64,000 nt of DNA from Myrica gale (GCA_963930655.1 OZ005600.1:3165501-3229500), one strand, 5' to 3'. Counted from the first letter of the stretch, positions 24,019-35,638 are shown. Translations and numbers: made by a program. The notes: generated from the letters alone by a model not told the origin.

Positions 24019-25800
24019 CAGTGGCCGAATCAGGACTTAAGTGGAGGGGGACAAACTCCTAAGGCGAAATGACATCTCAAATTTTTTCCTAAGTAATGCA
24101 AAAATGTCTTAGAGTTAAAATAACAAAAATTAAGGACTAAAAACATTTAAAATATTAAAATACATGTAACGTACTATTTGTTGAGACTGCAAGGTGTCAA
24201 TTGGATCCTACGGTTCTGTATATCCTAAAAAACGTTACAAAATAGCTTCATTCTCAACAATTTCAAAAACCCGTGTCTTGCAAACAATCTGGATATTGCT
24301 AACCCGTGTCTTGCAAATAATTTATCTATAGCATTTTTCAAAGATTGTGAACAAGTGTCGGTAACATGTTTCACACTAAGAAACCTCTCTATCACCTATC
24401 CACGTATCTCAAAACCACTGCTACTTGCTCCTTCATTGAACTATCTTGAGACTCATCAACCATAAGAGAAAAAAAATCAGTCTCCAATACCATTAATGAT
24501 GTCAAGTGTTGTCTCCAAAAACCTTGTTATTTTTTTTCAATTGCTAAACTTCATAGATGTAAACATGTCCGCCCTGAATCTTGATCCTCTAGTTTGCCTA
24601 AACAGATAACACCACAAACAATATGTTGCATCCTTTGATACATTGTATTTCAACCACTCATAATTTTTGAACCATAACTCCCTAAAATCCCCCATTGCTT
24701 TCTCATATTGCTTTTTGGGAAAATCATGATCAATGGTTGACAATGACCTTTCATCAAGTACTACCTACGAATTTGATCCATAATTCCAACATCATATTCT
24801 TCAACGGGTTTACGTAATCCGGGGTCAACAATAATATCATCCGAACTAAACAAAAGACATGGTCTTTTCGAACTAGTATTCGCATCATAAGTATGAGTAC
24901 TAGACGACTTCACGCTGATTGACTTTTTTTATCAAAAAATTATCCATTATATAAACAAAACAAAACGAAAATAAACAATTCAAAAAATCAAAAATTCACA
25001 AAAATCAACAATTCACAAATTCAAATTCAATTTTAACAACTTCTCAAAATCCAACAGAATCAACATAAGCCCTGACCTCCAATAATTCACAAAAAATAAC
25101 AGAACCAACATAAGCCCTAACCTCCAATCTCCAACAATTCACAAAAATCACCTTCCAATATCAACCAACAATCCACTAGATTATTTTCTAAATTTCTAAT
25201 AAGGTTTTAGTATACAAATTACCTGAATAAGCCCACCATCAAATAAAATTCGAGCTTCAAAATTAATCTAAAAAAACAAATGAGCAGTGTCTGAAAATTT
25301 AAACAAATTGCAATATAATCTAAAATATAAAAAATTAAACAAATCAACAACAATGTCAGTGTCAACGTGGTCCTAATTTCAATTGAGAAAGAAAAGTCGT
25401 TTTTTCATGCAAGAGAAATAAAATCAACAAATCAACATAGACTTTCATTCGCAACAAATCAATAAATATTCATTTGGCAACATATCAACAAGACACTTTT
25501 AACCCCACCAGGCCACTGTATAATTTTTTTTTGGCTGAAACCAACATCTTATATATAAACTAAAAACAGTGGAACACATGAACACATTACATAAACGACT
25601 GAGGACCAACAAGAAATTAAAGCAACATAACCAAACTAATTAACTAAAATCAACGAGACAAAACAAAGAAAACAAAGACAAACCAGAAAGGGGGGCGCGG
25701 TTGGATTGGGTCAAAGGGGTAGGCCTGGCCGCCTGTTGACAAATATGTATATAAAAAAAATTACAGAACCAATCCTTGCCACACCTGGGCTCCGCCACTG
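24019..25800 (-). mobile_element. hAT-type DNA transposon, deleted derivative
   Basis: The element starts CAGTGGCCGAATCAGGA and ends in the inverted form of CAGTGGCGGAGCCCAGG. It is flanked by a perfect 8-bp target duplication CTTAGCAT (24011-24018 and 25801-25808), which is diagnostic of hAT. Inside, on the minus strand, are remnants of the plant ZMYM1-like (TTF zinc finger plus hAT dimerisation) transposase. The rest of the transposase is deleted or decayed, so the copy is non-autonomous. Confidence 0.88.
24537..24890 (-). pseudogene. ZMYM1-like hAT transposase remnant
   Basis: Reading downward on the minus strand, a segment at about 24890-24770 encodes DDIIVDPGLRKPVEEY, the linker preceding the TTF zinc finger. 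It ends in a stop codon. An open frame at 24743-24537 continues with the TTF-finger core: RELWFKNYEWLKYN, then YCLWCYLFRQ. These match the plant zinc-finger MYM-type-1-like proteins encoded by hAT elements. Stops and frameshifts separate the parts, and no catalytic domain is readable. It lies fully within the hAT element. Confidence 0.7.
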
Positions 25801-25808
25801 CTTAGCAT

Positions 25809-27960
25809 GGTCTTCTTCGAGACATTAATCACATTCCAGAAGTATCGCTTCACCTCATCCGAAATAAATATTAAGAGTCAACTTTTTTGTTTCTATTGTT
25901 TTTCGGTAAAATCACTTTTTGTTACTTGAGTTTTTCTCCGATTTAAAAATAGATCCTTTTGTCTCAAACCTTCAACTTTTTCTCGGTCAGTTTGTACTAA
26001 AATAAAATAAAATTCTTCCATCAACGTACCTTTTTATTCCGTTAATGGTCGATCCACCGTACTAGTAAAAAATATAAGCTTAATTGTCTCACGGTTCCCT
26101 ATAATTTAACTTTTTTTTTTTCTTTCAAAAGAGTCTCTATTCACTTTAGTTTGCATTAGTCCAAATATGTCTTTTCGTTAATGTCGCCCTATCAACGTAA
26201 CAAATTTTTTCAATGTAGCAAATGGAGGTCACGTGATCACCAAAGAGGCGCTGACACGTACAATGTCATGCGTATCTTTTACTTACATGTCAACAACTGT
26301 CGTTAGAGTAATGATATACGAAGGACTAGAGATCAACTTTTACCCGACTCTCAACCTACGTGGCAGCCATAAAACTTTTTTAAAAATACAAACTAAAAAC
26401 ACGCAAACGCCGTTCACCGTCAAATTTTTTAAAAAACATACGCACAACACAAAAATCCCGTCCCCCACTCTCTCTCTCTCTCTCTCTCCCTCTCTCCTCT
26501 TCTGTTCGTTTCAGATCTGCGGGTGAGTCACTATCTTCATCTGCAATTGGGCATAAGAGCAGCGCAAGTGTTTCTCAAAAATGCAAGAACAAGTCAAAAA
26601 TCCGAACTCAACAGCATTCGTCCCTAAAGAGAGCACCATCTGCACAGGCTTCTTCATCCCGTTAGATATCTGCGCTTTCTTCATGAGTGTACTCTATATT
26701 CCAGTTTTCTGAAGTGTTGTTCCTTTCATTTCTTCCCTTATTATCTTTGAATGCGTTTGCAGGCCAGGCATCTTGTGGCAATGGTATTGTTTGTTTAACG
26801 TGAGTTCTGCAGAAGTGAGAAATGTAATACAGAGTGTGAGGTCTTTCCACTTTTTGTTTGCTCTGATTCACTTTAGACCACTTAAATTTGGACGAAATAT
26901 AATGTGTTATATATCGAGTACGGTTTCTTGTGGCGTTCACTAGCATGAGCATCCTCATCCAAGACAAAATTTACTGGGGAGCTCTTTTTTTTTTTGGTTT
27001 TTATTGGTCCTTTGTTCGGCAATTGAAGAAACTAAAATATTCTCGTAGAGACTTCCCCTCAATGTCTGGCTCGAGTATAAGCAACCTGAGCATGATATGG
27101 GAGCGTGAGAGTTTGGTACTACAAGGAACAGAGAAACTATAACCAAAGAGATGATATTGTACTTCGATTCTTTTCTGTCATCTATATTGGTTTCCACTTG
27201 ATCATGGAGATAGATTCTCCGTTATTGAAATTAAGACTAATATCAGTTAGACATCACAGTATGAATATTTTTGGCAGCTCTGGTTGAGAAAATATAACTC
27301 CAATGAGGATGATGAAGATAGCGGTTTTAGCATAACTCGAACTTCCTCAACCCATAAGCAACATAACGAACTCGAACTGGAGCAAACACTGAAGTGAGTC
27401 AAAACTTGTACATGGAAAAGAGTCGTTAAACTCAGGTCCAAGAATGCAATACGTTGCTGCATTCCAATTGCAGTATCTATCATGAATCAAAAACATGATA
27501 CTGGTAAACTGCCTCAAAAAAACCAAAAGCTCGTGAAGTCCATCTCTTTAATCAGTTCATCTCAAAGCGAAAACCAGGCTCCATTCGCCGCTTTTCAGCA
27601 AATTTATACAGCTTCACATTGAAGACGACCTAGCATACACTCTTTTCAAACTCAACTTCATTAGGGTTTTCTTCCGTCTATAATAACTATGGACGGATCA
27701 AACTCATCCGTTATGTGTATCGAGAGTCATGATTAGATTGTTATAGTTAAATAGCACCTAGGCGGGTAACTAAAAGAAAATTATAGAATAAAAGTTTGAC
27801 TAATGATCATTTTTTATATTCTTTTATTTTTTTAAAAAAATTATTCCATTATTTTGAAGATCAGAGTATGTTTGTTTTGTAAAAGTATTCTAAAATATAA
27901 TCAATACAACAAATTCACAAAACGAACATCCAAAATATCACAAAATCCTACAAAAATATT
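25809..27960. other. intergenic with exon-like fragments, no assigned gene
   Basis: A CT microsatellite (26467-26495) is followed by an acceptor-like TTTCAG at 26514 and an open segment to a stop at 26666, rich in Ser, Lys and Gln (for example GHKSSASVSQKCKNKSK). An acceptor-like GGCAG at 27276 precedes an open acidic segment (RKYNSNEDDEDSGF). I do not recognise a family. These could be decayed exons or a fragment captured by a transposon. Confidence 0.3.
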
Positions 27961-28194
27961 GTCACGCCCCGTGCTGGTACTTACCCCCTCGGCTCGCGTA
28001 TAGTAATCGCATGCACAAAGATCGGGGATTACAACACGATAAAGACTTTTAGGATCGTTTAAAAGCCCTCAATTTTTCTTAGCGTAATATTTTTAATTAA
28101 AAATATTACTAATAAAAGAATAGCAGTAAAACGGTTTAGAAACTTTGATACAAAACAAATAACGATTTAACAAAATAAAATCTCATATCGAATT

Positions 28195-28521
28195 ATGTTA
28201 AAAACTGATTTGCCAACAAAGGGTCGGAAAAGAGCCACAAGGACTCAGATAAGCCCAAGGAAGGGGCGGACAGACGACGACGGACCAAAACCAACAACAA
28301 GCCCTAAACAGAGGGGCAGACTCAAACGGGCGACAACACAACAAAGCACAAGCCCTAAACAGAGGGCCTGGCCCAAACGGGCGACAACAGAGCAACATAC
28401 AAGCCCTAAACAAATGGGCAGACCCAAACGGGTTTATTGGCTGACGGGACGGCGGAAGGTGGCGGCCGGCCGAGGCTGGTGGGGGACAAAACAGCGGAAA
28501 ATGGAGCCCATGAGCCGCTGA
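28195..28521 (+). other. 108-codon open frame over 51-bp tandem repeats
   Basis: An ATG-initiated frame whose middle is made of almost three copies of a 17-residue unit (TSPKQ...KRATT...). The unit comes from a 51-bp DNA repeat at 28297-28436. The product would be very basic and low in complexity. No domain is recognised, and the frame lies within a probable repeat element, so it may be non-coding. Because the 51-bp period is a multiple of three, the frame stays open by arithmetic alone. Confidence 0.2.
28297..28436 (+). repeat. 51-bp tandem repeat, about 2.8 copies
   Basis: ACAAGCCCTAAACA recurs at 28297, 28348 and 28399, exactly 51 bp apart. Each is followed by a variant of CCCAAACGGGCGACAAC. 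Confidence 0.9.
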
Positions 28522-28951
28522 TGCATGTCCAGCGAAAAAGAAAACCCGAAGGAGGCTGGAGGAGGCTGCACGCGCCTATAGAGTGGGCGGCGCGTGAGAT
28601 CCACGCGCACCGCGTGGTGCGCGTGTATCATCACGCGCTGGCCGATCAAAGCATGCCGGCCATCGGAGTGAAGCCCATTGCCCGCTAAAGACCACTAGTC
28701 GGCGCGTGTCGACGAGGACAGGGCGAAAACCGCCGAAAGCCAAGGGGAAGCCATCTGCCAAGAAAACAAAAAAAAAACACTCAAACCAACCGGAAGCCAG
28801 ACCAACCAGAGAAGGGAAAGGGAGAAAGAAGAGGAAGGAGGAGAAAAAGAAAGGGAAAAAGGGGGAGGGGTGGGGGAGCCGGAGCTCCCCCCTCCTCCGT
28901 AGGGGCGCAGGGGGTGGGGGAAAAATAGAGGGTTTGGGTTAGGAGAGAATC

Positions 28952-28974
28952 GGGGGGGGGGGGGGGGGGGGGGG
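28952..28974. repeat. long G homopolymer
   Basis: An uninterrupted run of more than 20 G residues. A similar G-run is at about 62891-62907. Lengths of such runs are unreliable in assemblies. Confidence 0.8.
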
Positions 28975-28980
28975 AGCCAG

Positions 28981-29699
28981 AGCCTTGTCTCTTTTATTTC
29001 GAAATATTCAATTGATCAAAGGAAGAGGTGACCATGCTCTTAATTACTTTCAAATCGCATCATTGTCTTTTACTTTCCCAAGTATAATAATATTTCATCT
29101 GGTTTTGAAGGCCTACTCCTGATGAAGCTTCTTAAGGTTCATTATTGCTTTAAGCCTGCCTTACCTGAAGTATAATATATTCACCTTTCTGCATACTTCT
29201 ACCAGTTTGAATTGATTGCCATATGGTCAGAGAAGATGGTTGAAAGCTCTCTGCAAATGGCTGAGTTGGAAAATGATTCACCTCGTGAAGCAGGGGCTCG
29301 GCCACAGATCCCCAAGGCTGCCACAGAACGTCTTTTGAGCTCTGATGATCTGTAGATGTACGCTCTCATCCCTTACAATGGAATGAACATTGGCCATTTC
29401 TATCTTCTTGTTATGTTAAGCAGAATTTCTTTTATGAGAATAATTGTAACGTTTGTCCGCTTACTCTTAACTCTAGTGGTTGGACGTTCTGCTCAGGTTA
29501 ATTGAGAGAAGATTTTAGATAAACACTTTATTTTAAGATTTTTTATAAACATTTCATCTGTCTATTTTCTTGTAAATTTTCTGTGGATTCTTGTAAAATG
29601 ACGAAGTACCTCTTATAAACTATTTTTGCGAAAAAATATCGCCCACCCCATACCCATCCTTTCTCTGCGACCCACACATACCCATCCTTTCTCTTAGAT
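28981..29699. other. intergenic with an exon-like segment at 29206-29355
   Basis: An acceptor-like TTCTACCAG at 29205 is followed by an open segment encoding FELIAIWSEKMVESSL and ending in TAG at 29355. It looks like a terminal exon, but I do not recognise the family and no partner exons were found. The rest shows nothing. Confidence 0.3.
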
Positions 29700-30128
29700 A
29701 ACCATTCGCGTATACAACTCTATTCCAACTATCTTTTCGTCGTCGATAGTTTCTCGCAACGGCCAAACTTAGTCAGCAAAACTCTCTGGCTAAAACCCGT
29801 TGTACCGTTCTACGTCTCTTAGTTGCAACGACTCTCGAATTTCGCCAGCCCTGCTCTCTTGCAACGACTCTCTATCGTTGGTAGAACTGTTGGTCTTCCT
29901 TGAGGAAGATATGGCGCCGAAATTGTTCAAGCCTTTCTTGACCGGTAATAGTCGTGGTGAAACACTTTGGCGAATACCAGCATATGTCGTTGTTAAATGT
30001 CTATCTTCACGAGGCAATTGCAACCAACTTCTCGACGACTCATTTCGTTGGGATATGACTTCACCAACGAATTTCTACACTTTTGGCAATGCAAGACTAC
30101 GCTGTTACAACACAAATTTCTTGTAGTG
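29700..30128 (+). mobile_element. CACTA-type transposon terminus
   Basis: The segment ends in AATTTCTTGTAGTG, the inverted form of the CACTACAAGAAA terminus that defines plant CACTA (En/Spm) elements. It is preceded by several copies of short subterminal motifs (GCAACGACTC, GCAACGGCC, CGTCG). The opposite terminus was not found in the window, so the element is partial or rearranged. The terminus sits 1 bp from the start of the truncated RALF copy. Confidence 0.65.
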
Positions 30129-30129
30129 C

Positions 30130-30312
30130 TATGTGAGCCGGATTCTTGCTCATGGTGGAAAAAATCCTCATTCTGGAAAGCGTAACAAGCCAGCCTTTCA
30201 AGCTCCTTGTGGGAAGTCAGGGGACCCTCAATATGCGAGGTGCATTGGCAAGATCAAAAAGACCAAGGGTGGAAATGACTGTAAAGGTACTTACAAAAGA
30301 GGTTGCCCTTAA
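30130..30312 (+). pseudogene. truncated RALF-like copy (residues 65-124 only)
   Basis: This is nearly identical to the last 60 codons and stop of RALF-like gene A, starting exactly at YVSRIL. It has lost promoter, signal peptide and acidic propeptide. All four mature-region cysteines and the frame are preserved (CKGTYKRGC at the end). The upstream sequence is a CACTA terminus with an in-frame TAG two codons before, so no secreted product is expected. The matching 3' flank shows that this is a duplication of genomic DNA, not a processed copy. Confidence 0.85.
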
Positions 30313-31130
30313 AAACTAATTAATCTAAACTTCCCCCTTCGCGAGTCTGGACGGTGTGTAATTTACTGTCTTTTTTTTTGTTCTTTCTTTCTTACCGATG
30401 TGTTCCCTTTCACGTGTACGCTTGTTTCCTAGCCATATCGTATACAGTGTCTTGGGTTTTTCTTTTTCTTTTGTAAAGATGTCCTGTATTACTTCCTACA
30501 AGGAGGGTCAGTAATCCGTGTTTGTTCTCATTACTCGATCTTTGGTTGGAATATATCGCCACGTACGCCGTTGTCGTAAACTGGCCCACATCACAGTAAG
30601 AAACCTTAAATCTTAATCTAAAGATGGTTGTGGAGGAAGTCTGTTAAAGCTTCCGGAAATGATCCTCCGTTTCCGTTACAAATCCTCCCCGGCGTAATGT
30701 ACTCTTTGGAGGCCCCTCCTTGAGTGACTTTTGAACGGAATCCAGAGAGGGTTCTAACTACCTTATCTTTTTTGAATCGAACACCTTCCTCTTGTTATTT
30801 CTGGCCCCTCTTGTTGAGAGTGTAACACAGGGAAAAAAAAAGATTTGATTGATGTAGGTTGAATCGCTGAAAATCATTTATCTGTTCTGTGTGGGCTCAA
30901 ATTAGTTCTCCGGGAAAAATCGGATCAAAGAGTTCTTTTCGTGACCTGGAACATGGCTTCTTTCTTGTCTTACGAGGTTGGAATCGTCGCCGTTCAGATG
31001 GGTACACAGCCCAAACTCCAAAGGGAGTCCAGCGGCCTTAAAATCAGCTATCTGAACCATAACCGACCCATTTAACGGTACACTTGACCCAGTCAAAGAG
31101 TATTGGCGATCACAACTCATAATATCTCAT
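30313..31130 (+). repeat. duplicated 3' flank of RALF-like gene A
   Basis: Successive blocks match 22846-23190 and 23290-23460, the latter present a third time around 34310-34490. A unique stretch at about 30720-30920 interrupts the match. No gene. Confidence 0.65.
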
Positions 31131-31609
31131 ATTACTCACCAGCTATTCCTATTTGTATGCTACTCGTATTACACCCATTTAACTTTCTAGTTCTCGAGTT
31201 TGTACCCCAACAAAATAAGTCCCTCTTTTGGAACTGTTGACAGCTAACAGAATGAAAGGTGAAAATCCTTATTTTTTAGAGTACAAACACAAGGACATAA
31301 ACTTCAAATTTTGATTAATCCCTATATAATTGACCTATTTTTAAATCCCTATATAATTGAAAGAAAGAAAATGTTTTTACTCTTATTTTTATCCATCAAT
31401 ACTCTTTTTCGTTTTAAAAATAAATATGTGAACCTAGATTTCCGAAAACGGATAATTTGTTGCAATAAGAATCGAGGCAAAATTTTGTGTCAACCTAGAA
31501 AAACCCCTAGTAAAAAAATAGTTAAAAATCAAAGAAAAGTTTTCAAAAAGCACGGTCCACACAAGCTTTGAAGTTTTCACACTTTTCTATCAAGTCAAAA
31601 AGCAAAGGC
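31131..31609. repeat. intergenic; 31440-31609 is duplicated at 34930-35095
   Basis: The part from about 31440 (AATTTGTTGCAATAAG) to AAAAAGCAAAGG matches 34930-35095. The remainder is AT-rich. No gene. Confidence 0.5.
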
Positions 31610-31860
31610 TTAACTCCAAGGGGTTAGTTTGGATGGTCAAGGCTTGAGGCCTAGGAGTGTGCTCTCTTGGTCTCAAGTTTGAATCTCCTCAAGTGCAAAC
31701 AATTCTTTAGGGCAGCTCCCACAACAAAACTGAACTTATTTGCCAGTTACCTTGGGAGGGCTGCACGGTCCGAAGTTTCCGTGACATTGAACCTAACTCA
31801 TGCGTATATTGGACCATACGTCTAAACATGAGCAACATCATTACTTCCCATTAAGTTTTT
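31610..31860 (+). mobile_element. putative tRNA-derived SINE
   Basis: The start resembles a plant SINE head: an A-box-like TTAGTTTGGATGGTCAAG is followed about 35 bp later by a B-box-like GTTTGAATCTCC. The tail region holds no gene. No clear poly-A or target duplication was identified. Confidence 0.4.
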
Positions 31861-31903
31861 AGACGGTAGGTGGATAGAGGACGGAGGACGGATGAGTATA
31901 TAA

Positions 31904-33310
31904 TGTTGACTTTTGTGCACAATCGAGATTTTGATGATTTCAATAAATTGATCAAGTTTATAAAATGAACATCTTCAAAGACAAAAACGACTTGATGAAA
32001 GAGGCAAAGACTTGAAGAATGAAGAATAAGAAGATGCAAGGAGCTCAAAGTGAAGATTCAAGACCTTAGGGTATAATCTTTGTAACTCTTTGTTTCACTT
32101 TTGACAAGGATTTGAATCACGTACTTGCATATCTTTCAAAACGTGCATAAACCGTTTTAAGTTCTGTTTGAAAGATTAAAATATTTTTAAAGGTTTCAAA
32201 ACACCTCAAACAAACTCTCAAACCTTTATATACTTATGGGAAGTAAGTCTTTAAAATTGGGTTTTTAAAAGTGGTAAAAAACATGGTTTTAAATGAACCA
32301 GTCGACCGCTACATGAAGCGGATGATGTTGACAGCATTCAAATTTATGACCGTTGGGAAGCGGCTAGTTGAAGCGGTCGACCGGTACAGCGGTAAAATTG
32401 TCAAATCGAACTCCCAACGGCTATAAACGGCTGGTTTTCACATGTGACCTATAAATAGACATCCATAACGTCTAAAATGGAGAACCAACGACCACATATC
32501 ATTTGTATAGCTTGAGAAATATTTCAAACCTTCATATTTCATATTTCTTATATCATTCACACAAATTACACTTTCACATCCTTGTCATTGTGTGAATCAA
32601 AAGAGATAGAGCTTTCAATCTTTTTATCCACTCTTTGAGAGAGTTCATCCTTGTATCTCATTATCCAAAATATGTGTTTCCTTTAGTGAGGTTGTTTAAT
32701 TACAAAAGATAGGGGGAGTCATCCTAAAACTATCAATTTATTGTCATCATAAAAAACGGGGAGATTGTTGGCTTTTGTGCACAATCGTGATTTTGCTGAT
32801 TTCAATAAATGAATCAAGTTTATAAAATGGACATCTTCAAAGACAAAGATGACTTGATGAAAGAGGCAAAGACTTGGTGAATGAAGAACAAGAAGATGCA
32901 AGGAGCTCAAAGTGAAGATTCAAGACCTTATGGTATAATCCTTGTAACTCTTTGTTTCACTTTTGACAAGGATTTGAATCACGCACTTGCATATATTTCA
33001 AAATGTGCAAAAACCGTTTTAAGTTTTGTTTGAAAGATTAAAATATTTTTAAAGGTTTCAAAACACACCAAACAAACTCTCAAACCCTTTATATACTTAC
33101 GGAAAGTAAGTCTTTAAAATTGGGTGTTTAAAAGTGGTAAAAAACATGGTTTTAAATGAACCGATCGATGAAATTATTTGTAGCAGTCGACCGCTACATG
33201 AAGCAGATGATGTTGACAGCATTCAAACTTATGACCGTTGGGCAACAACTAGTTGAAACAGTTGACCGATACATGAATAGGTCGACTGGTACTACGGAAA
33301 AATTGTCAAA
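31904..33310 (+). mobile_element. LTR-retrotransposon remnant (SIRE-like Copia), two partial LTRs with little internal DNA
   Basis: Two direct repeats begin TGTTGACTTTTGTGCACAAT (31904) and TGTTGGCTTTTGTGCACAAT (32766). They match for about 500 bp, including CGGTCGACCG-type palindromes. Just before the second repeat is a polypurine-like CGGGGAGAT and a GGGGGAG motif, as in the 3' end of SIRE/Maximus-type Copia elements. No PBS or coding region remains. The second repeat is cut off at 33310, where segmental duplication A copy 2 begins. Confidence 0.55.
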
Positions 33311-34211
33311 TCTTGGTGGATGGTAGTTTTATGCTAGTTTAGGTACTGCTGGTGAATAATGTCCACGAGACCTGCCCAGGAGAATCCCTCGTAAAAAGTG
33401 AGTGATGTTATCTATTATTTCATCGTTTTCTTAGCAATCAAACAAAAGACTAAGAAAACGAAGCTGTCACCTATTATGAGGTGCCAGACCTAAACAACTA
33501 CATCTCAAGCCAAATGATATATTTGGAACAAGTTTATATATACATAGATACTCTAAAACGAATTAGATAATCAAGTCGGAGAGAAAGGATAAACAACTTA
33601 TACCGAAATAATATAGAAGTCTATACTTTCGATAATTAATACGAAAAATACTAAATAATATAGATCTTTCATGCTATGTATATTTTTTTTCGAAATTTTA
33701 TCTTATAATTTAGACAATTAATTAACGAGCACTATCGAGTAAAGTCCAAAAAAATTGGACCATGGCTTCACATCCAACAAATTGGAGAGGAGTGAGTGTA
33801 TGTATCGCCACTAAATGAACCCACTGCACTCAATAGTGTAGACTTTTTACTTAAAGACAAGAAAAAACTGAAAAAGTTCCGTGTATACTAAAGTATAATT
33901 TCATGGGGGCAGACAACGTGGAAATTGACCAGCAGGACAGGAACGTAGTACGTACCACGTGCGAGCCTAAAATGGCTGGCAAGATTCGTCCCCGTGATCT
34001 CCTAAACGTTTTGTCTAACCTGCTTGGCTGTTTTCGCCTCGAGGAATTGAACCCTTCACTTCCTGTTGGGGAAGAGGAAGGGCAGCGGGTATTGGGGAGA
34101 TAATCGTATTAAAAAACACCAGCAATGTATTCGGCGATATAACAAATATACTCTTCCTCGTCCTTTTAGCCTAATGCGTTCGACAGATGGTCCGAAAAAT
34201 TGTACTTGCAG
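33311..34211 (+). repeat. segmental duplication A, copy 2
   Basis: Matches 18176-19074. It starts abruptly inside the retrotransposon remnant and ends where duplication B copy 2 begins, so the two junctions mark rearrangement points. Confidence 0.85.
33903..34103 (+). CDS. small duplicated ORF of unknown function, copy 2 (66 aa)
   Basis: This is the second copy of the 69-aa ORF at 18766. It keeps the same ATG and frame, differs from copy 1 by five synonymous and two replacement changes, and terminates slightly earlier. The local upstream sequence is also conserved. No family is recognised; either both are real small genes or the frame is preserved by recent duplication only. Confidence 0.38.
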   Translation: MGADNVEIDQQDRNVVRTTCEPKMAGKIRPRDLLNVLSNLLGCFRLEELNPSLPVGEEEGQRVLGR

Positions 34212-34903
34212 AAGTGATCCTCCGTTATACAAACCCTCCCCTCAATGTACTCTTTGGAGGCCCCACCTGTAAGAAACCTTAAATCTTAATCCAAAGATGA
34301 TTGGAATATTTCTTGACCTGGGACATCGCTTCTTGTCTTAACGCGGCTGGACTCGCCGCCGTTCAGATGGGTACACGGGCCAATTCCCAAAGGGAGTCCA
34401 GCGGCCTCAAAATCATCTGGACTATGACCGGCTCATTTAACGGTACACTTGACCCAAAAATAGAGTAGTGGCGATCACAACTATTCCGATTTGTATAATA
34501 CTCGTATTATAGAAAATTTTCACATACTCGAATACAATTCTTGCACTTTTTAAAATCAAATATGAGTGTAATTGGAGGTCGAAGAATAGAGAAATATTCG
34601 GTAGTTTTTTTTTTTCTTTTCCGGACAGCTACGTAGTTAGTTTTCCAAATATGCATAGCAGAATACGACCCTTTCAAAAAACATACAAGACTAATTTGCT
34701 TTAAAGTTCCCTGTTACCCTAACGTGTTTTCGACAAGTATTAATGCTTTTCGTATTTGGTGGCTTCTAATAGTTTAAATTATGGGAAATTAAATAACTTC
34801 CACAAATCCCACGAGGGAGGTTGCATTAGTGGTGAGAACCAAAAAATGTCACAAATGATTTAGATGATGGAAGCGCTTGCGTCATCATGGGCTCAATCCG
34901 AAG
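34212..34903 (+). repeat. segmental duplication B, copy 2
   Basis: Matches 23195-23889. It is joined directly to duplication A copy 2, without the 4.1 kb that contains RALF-like gene A in the other location. Confidence 0.85.
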
Positions 34904-35638
34904 TGCCACCCACACAAGCTTCATGAACGGCCGTAATTTGTTGCAAAAAGAATCCAGGCCAAAATTTTGTGAACGTAGAAAAACCTAGGTAGAAAAAAAA
35001 AATCGTTAAAAATCAAATAAAAGTTTTCAAAAAGCACTGTCCACACAAGCTTTTAAAAGTTTTCACACTTTTTCTTTCAAATCAAAAAAGCAGAAGTGCC
35101 ACCCACAGAGAAAAGAAAATGCAAACGTGCCGAGAGGATAAGAAAATGCAAAAAAAAATGGAATGATCGGGGCTCCGTCCTCGGTCTACCACTTGCTTGT
35201 TCCACTTTTCACGTTGCTCAAGTATGTTTGAATCTGAAGGGATCAGAGAGAGACTCAGGAGCAAATTATTGCTTGGCCATCTGGCATCTACCCAAACCTT
35301 TTTTTTCTTGTTTACATATGCTTTTGAAATCCTATGCTAACTAACTTCTTGGAAATCTTTTACCTACGGTTAAAAAATATTCGTTAGTGTGTTTCCTTGT
35401 CTCCTAATATTGCTGATAAGTAAGGCTGGACCTCGTTGATTAATCCCCTATCATGCTTTTGCCAAAAGTAGATGGGTCGACCTCAACCAAAGTGAAAATG
35501 TGATACGGGAAGATACCTTACAAACTGTTTTTAAAAGCGGCTTTAATTCTCTGTTGTTGGAACAAAATAAAGCGTTTCCATTTCTCTGATTTTTTCTTGA
35601 ACTCGTCACAGACTCACCTTCAATGATCTCTTGCTCCC
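34904..35638 (+). other. upstream region of the disrupted receptor kinase
   Basis: 34930-35095 repeats 31440-31609. The rest up to the ATG at 35639 should contain the receptor promoter. A CT-rich leader lies just before the start, but no distinct TATA box could be assigned. Confidence 0.45.

Larger units (their letters stand above)
27961..28980. repeat. probable LTR-retrotransposon-derived repeat
   Basis: The segment opens with TGTCACGCCCCG, a start seen in many plant Gypsy-type LTRs. It passes into a GC-rich region with tandem repeats and a long G-run. A matching second LTR, a PBS and a polyprotein were not found, so the boundaries and class are uncertain. Confidence 0.3.

Noticed and set aside
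27115-27130. ACTACAAGGAACAG as the missing left end of the CACTA element
   Set aside because: It lacks the leading CAC and subterminal repeats, and the match is short.
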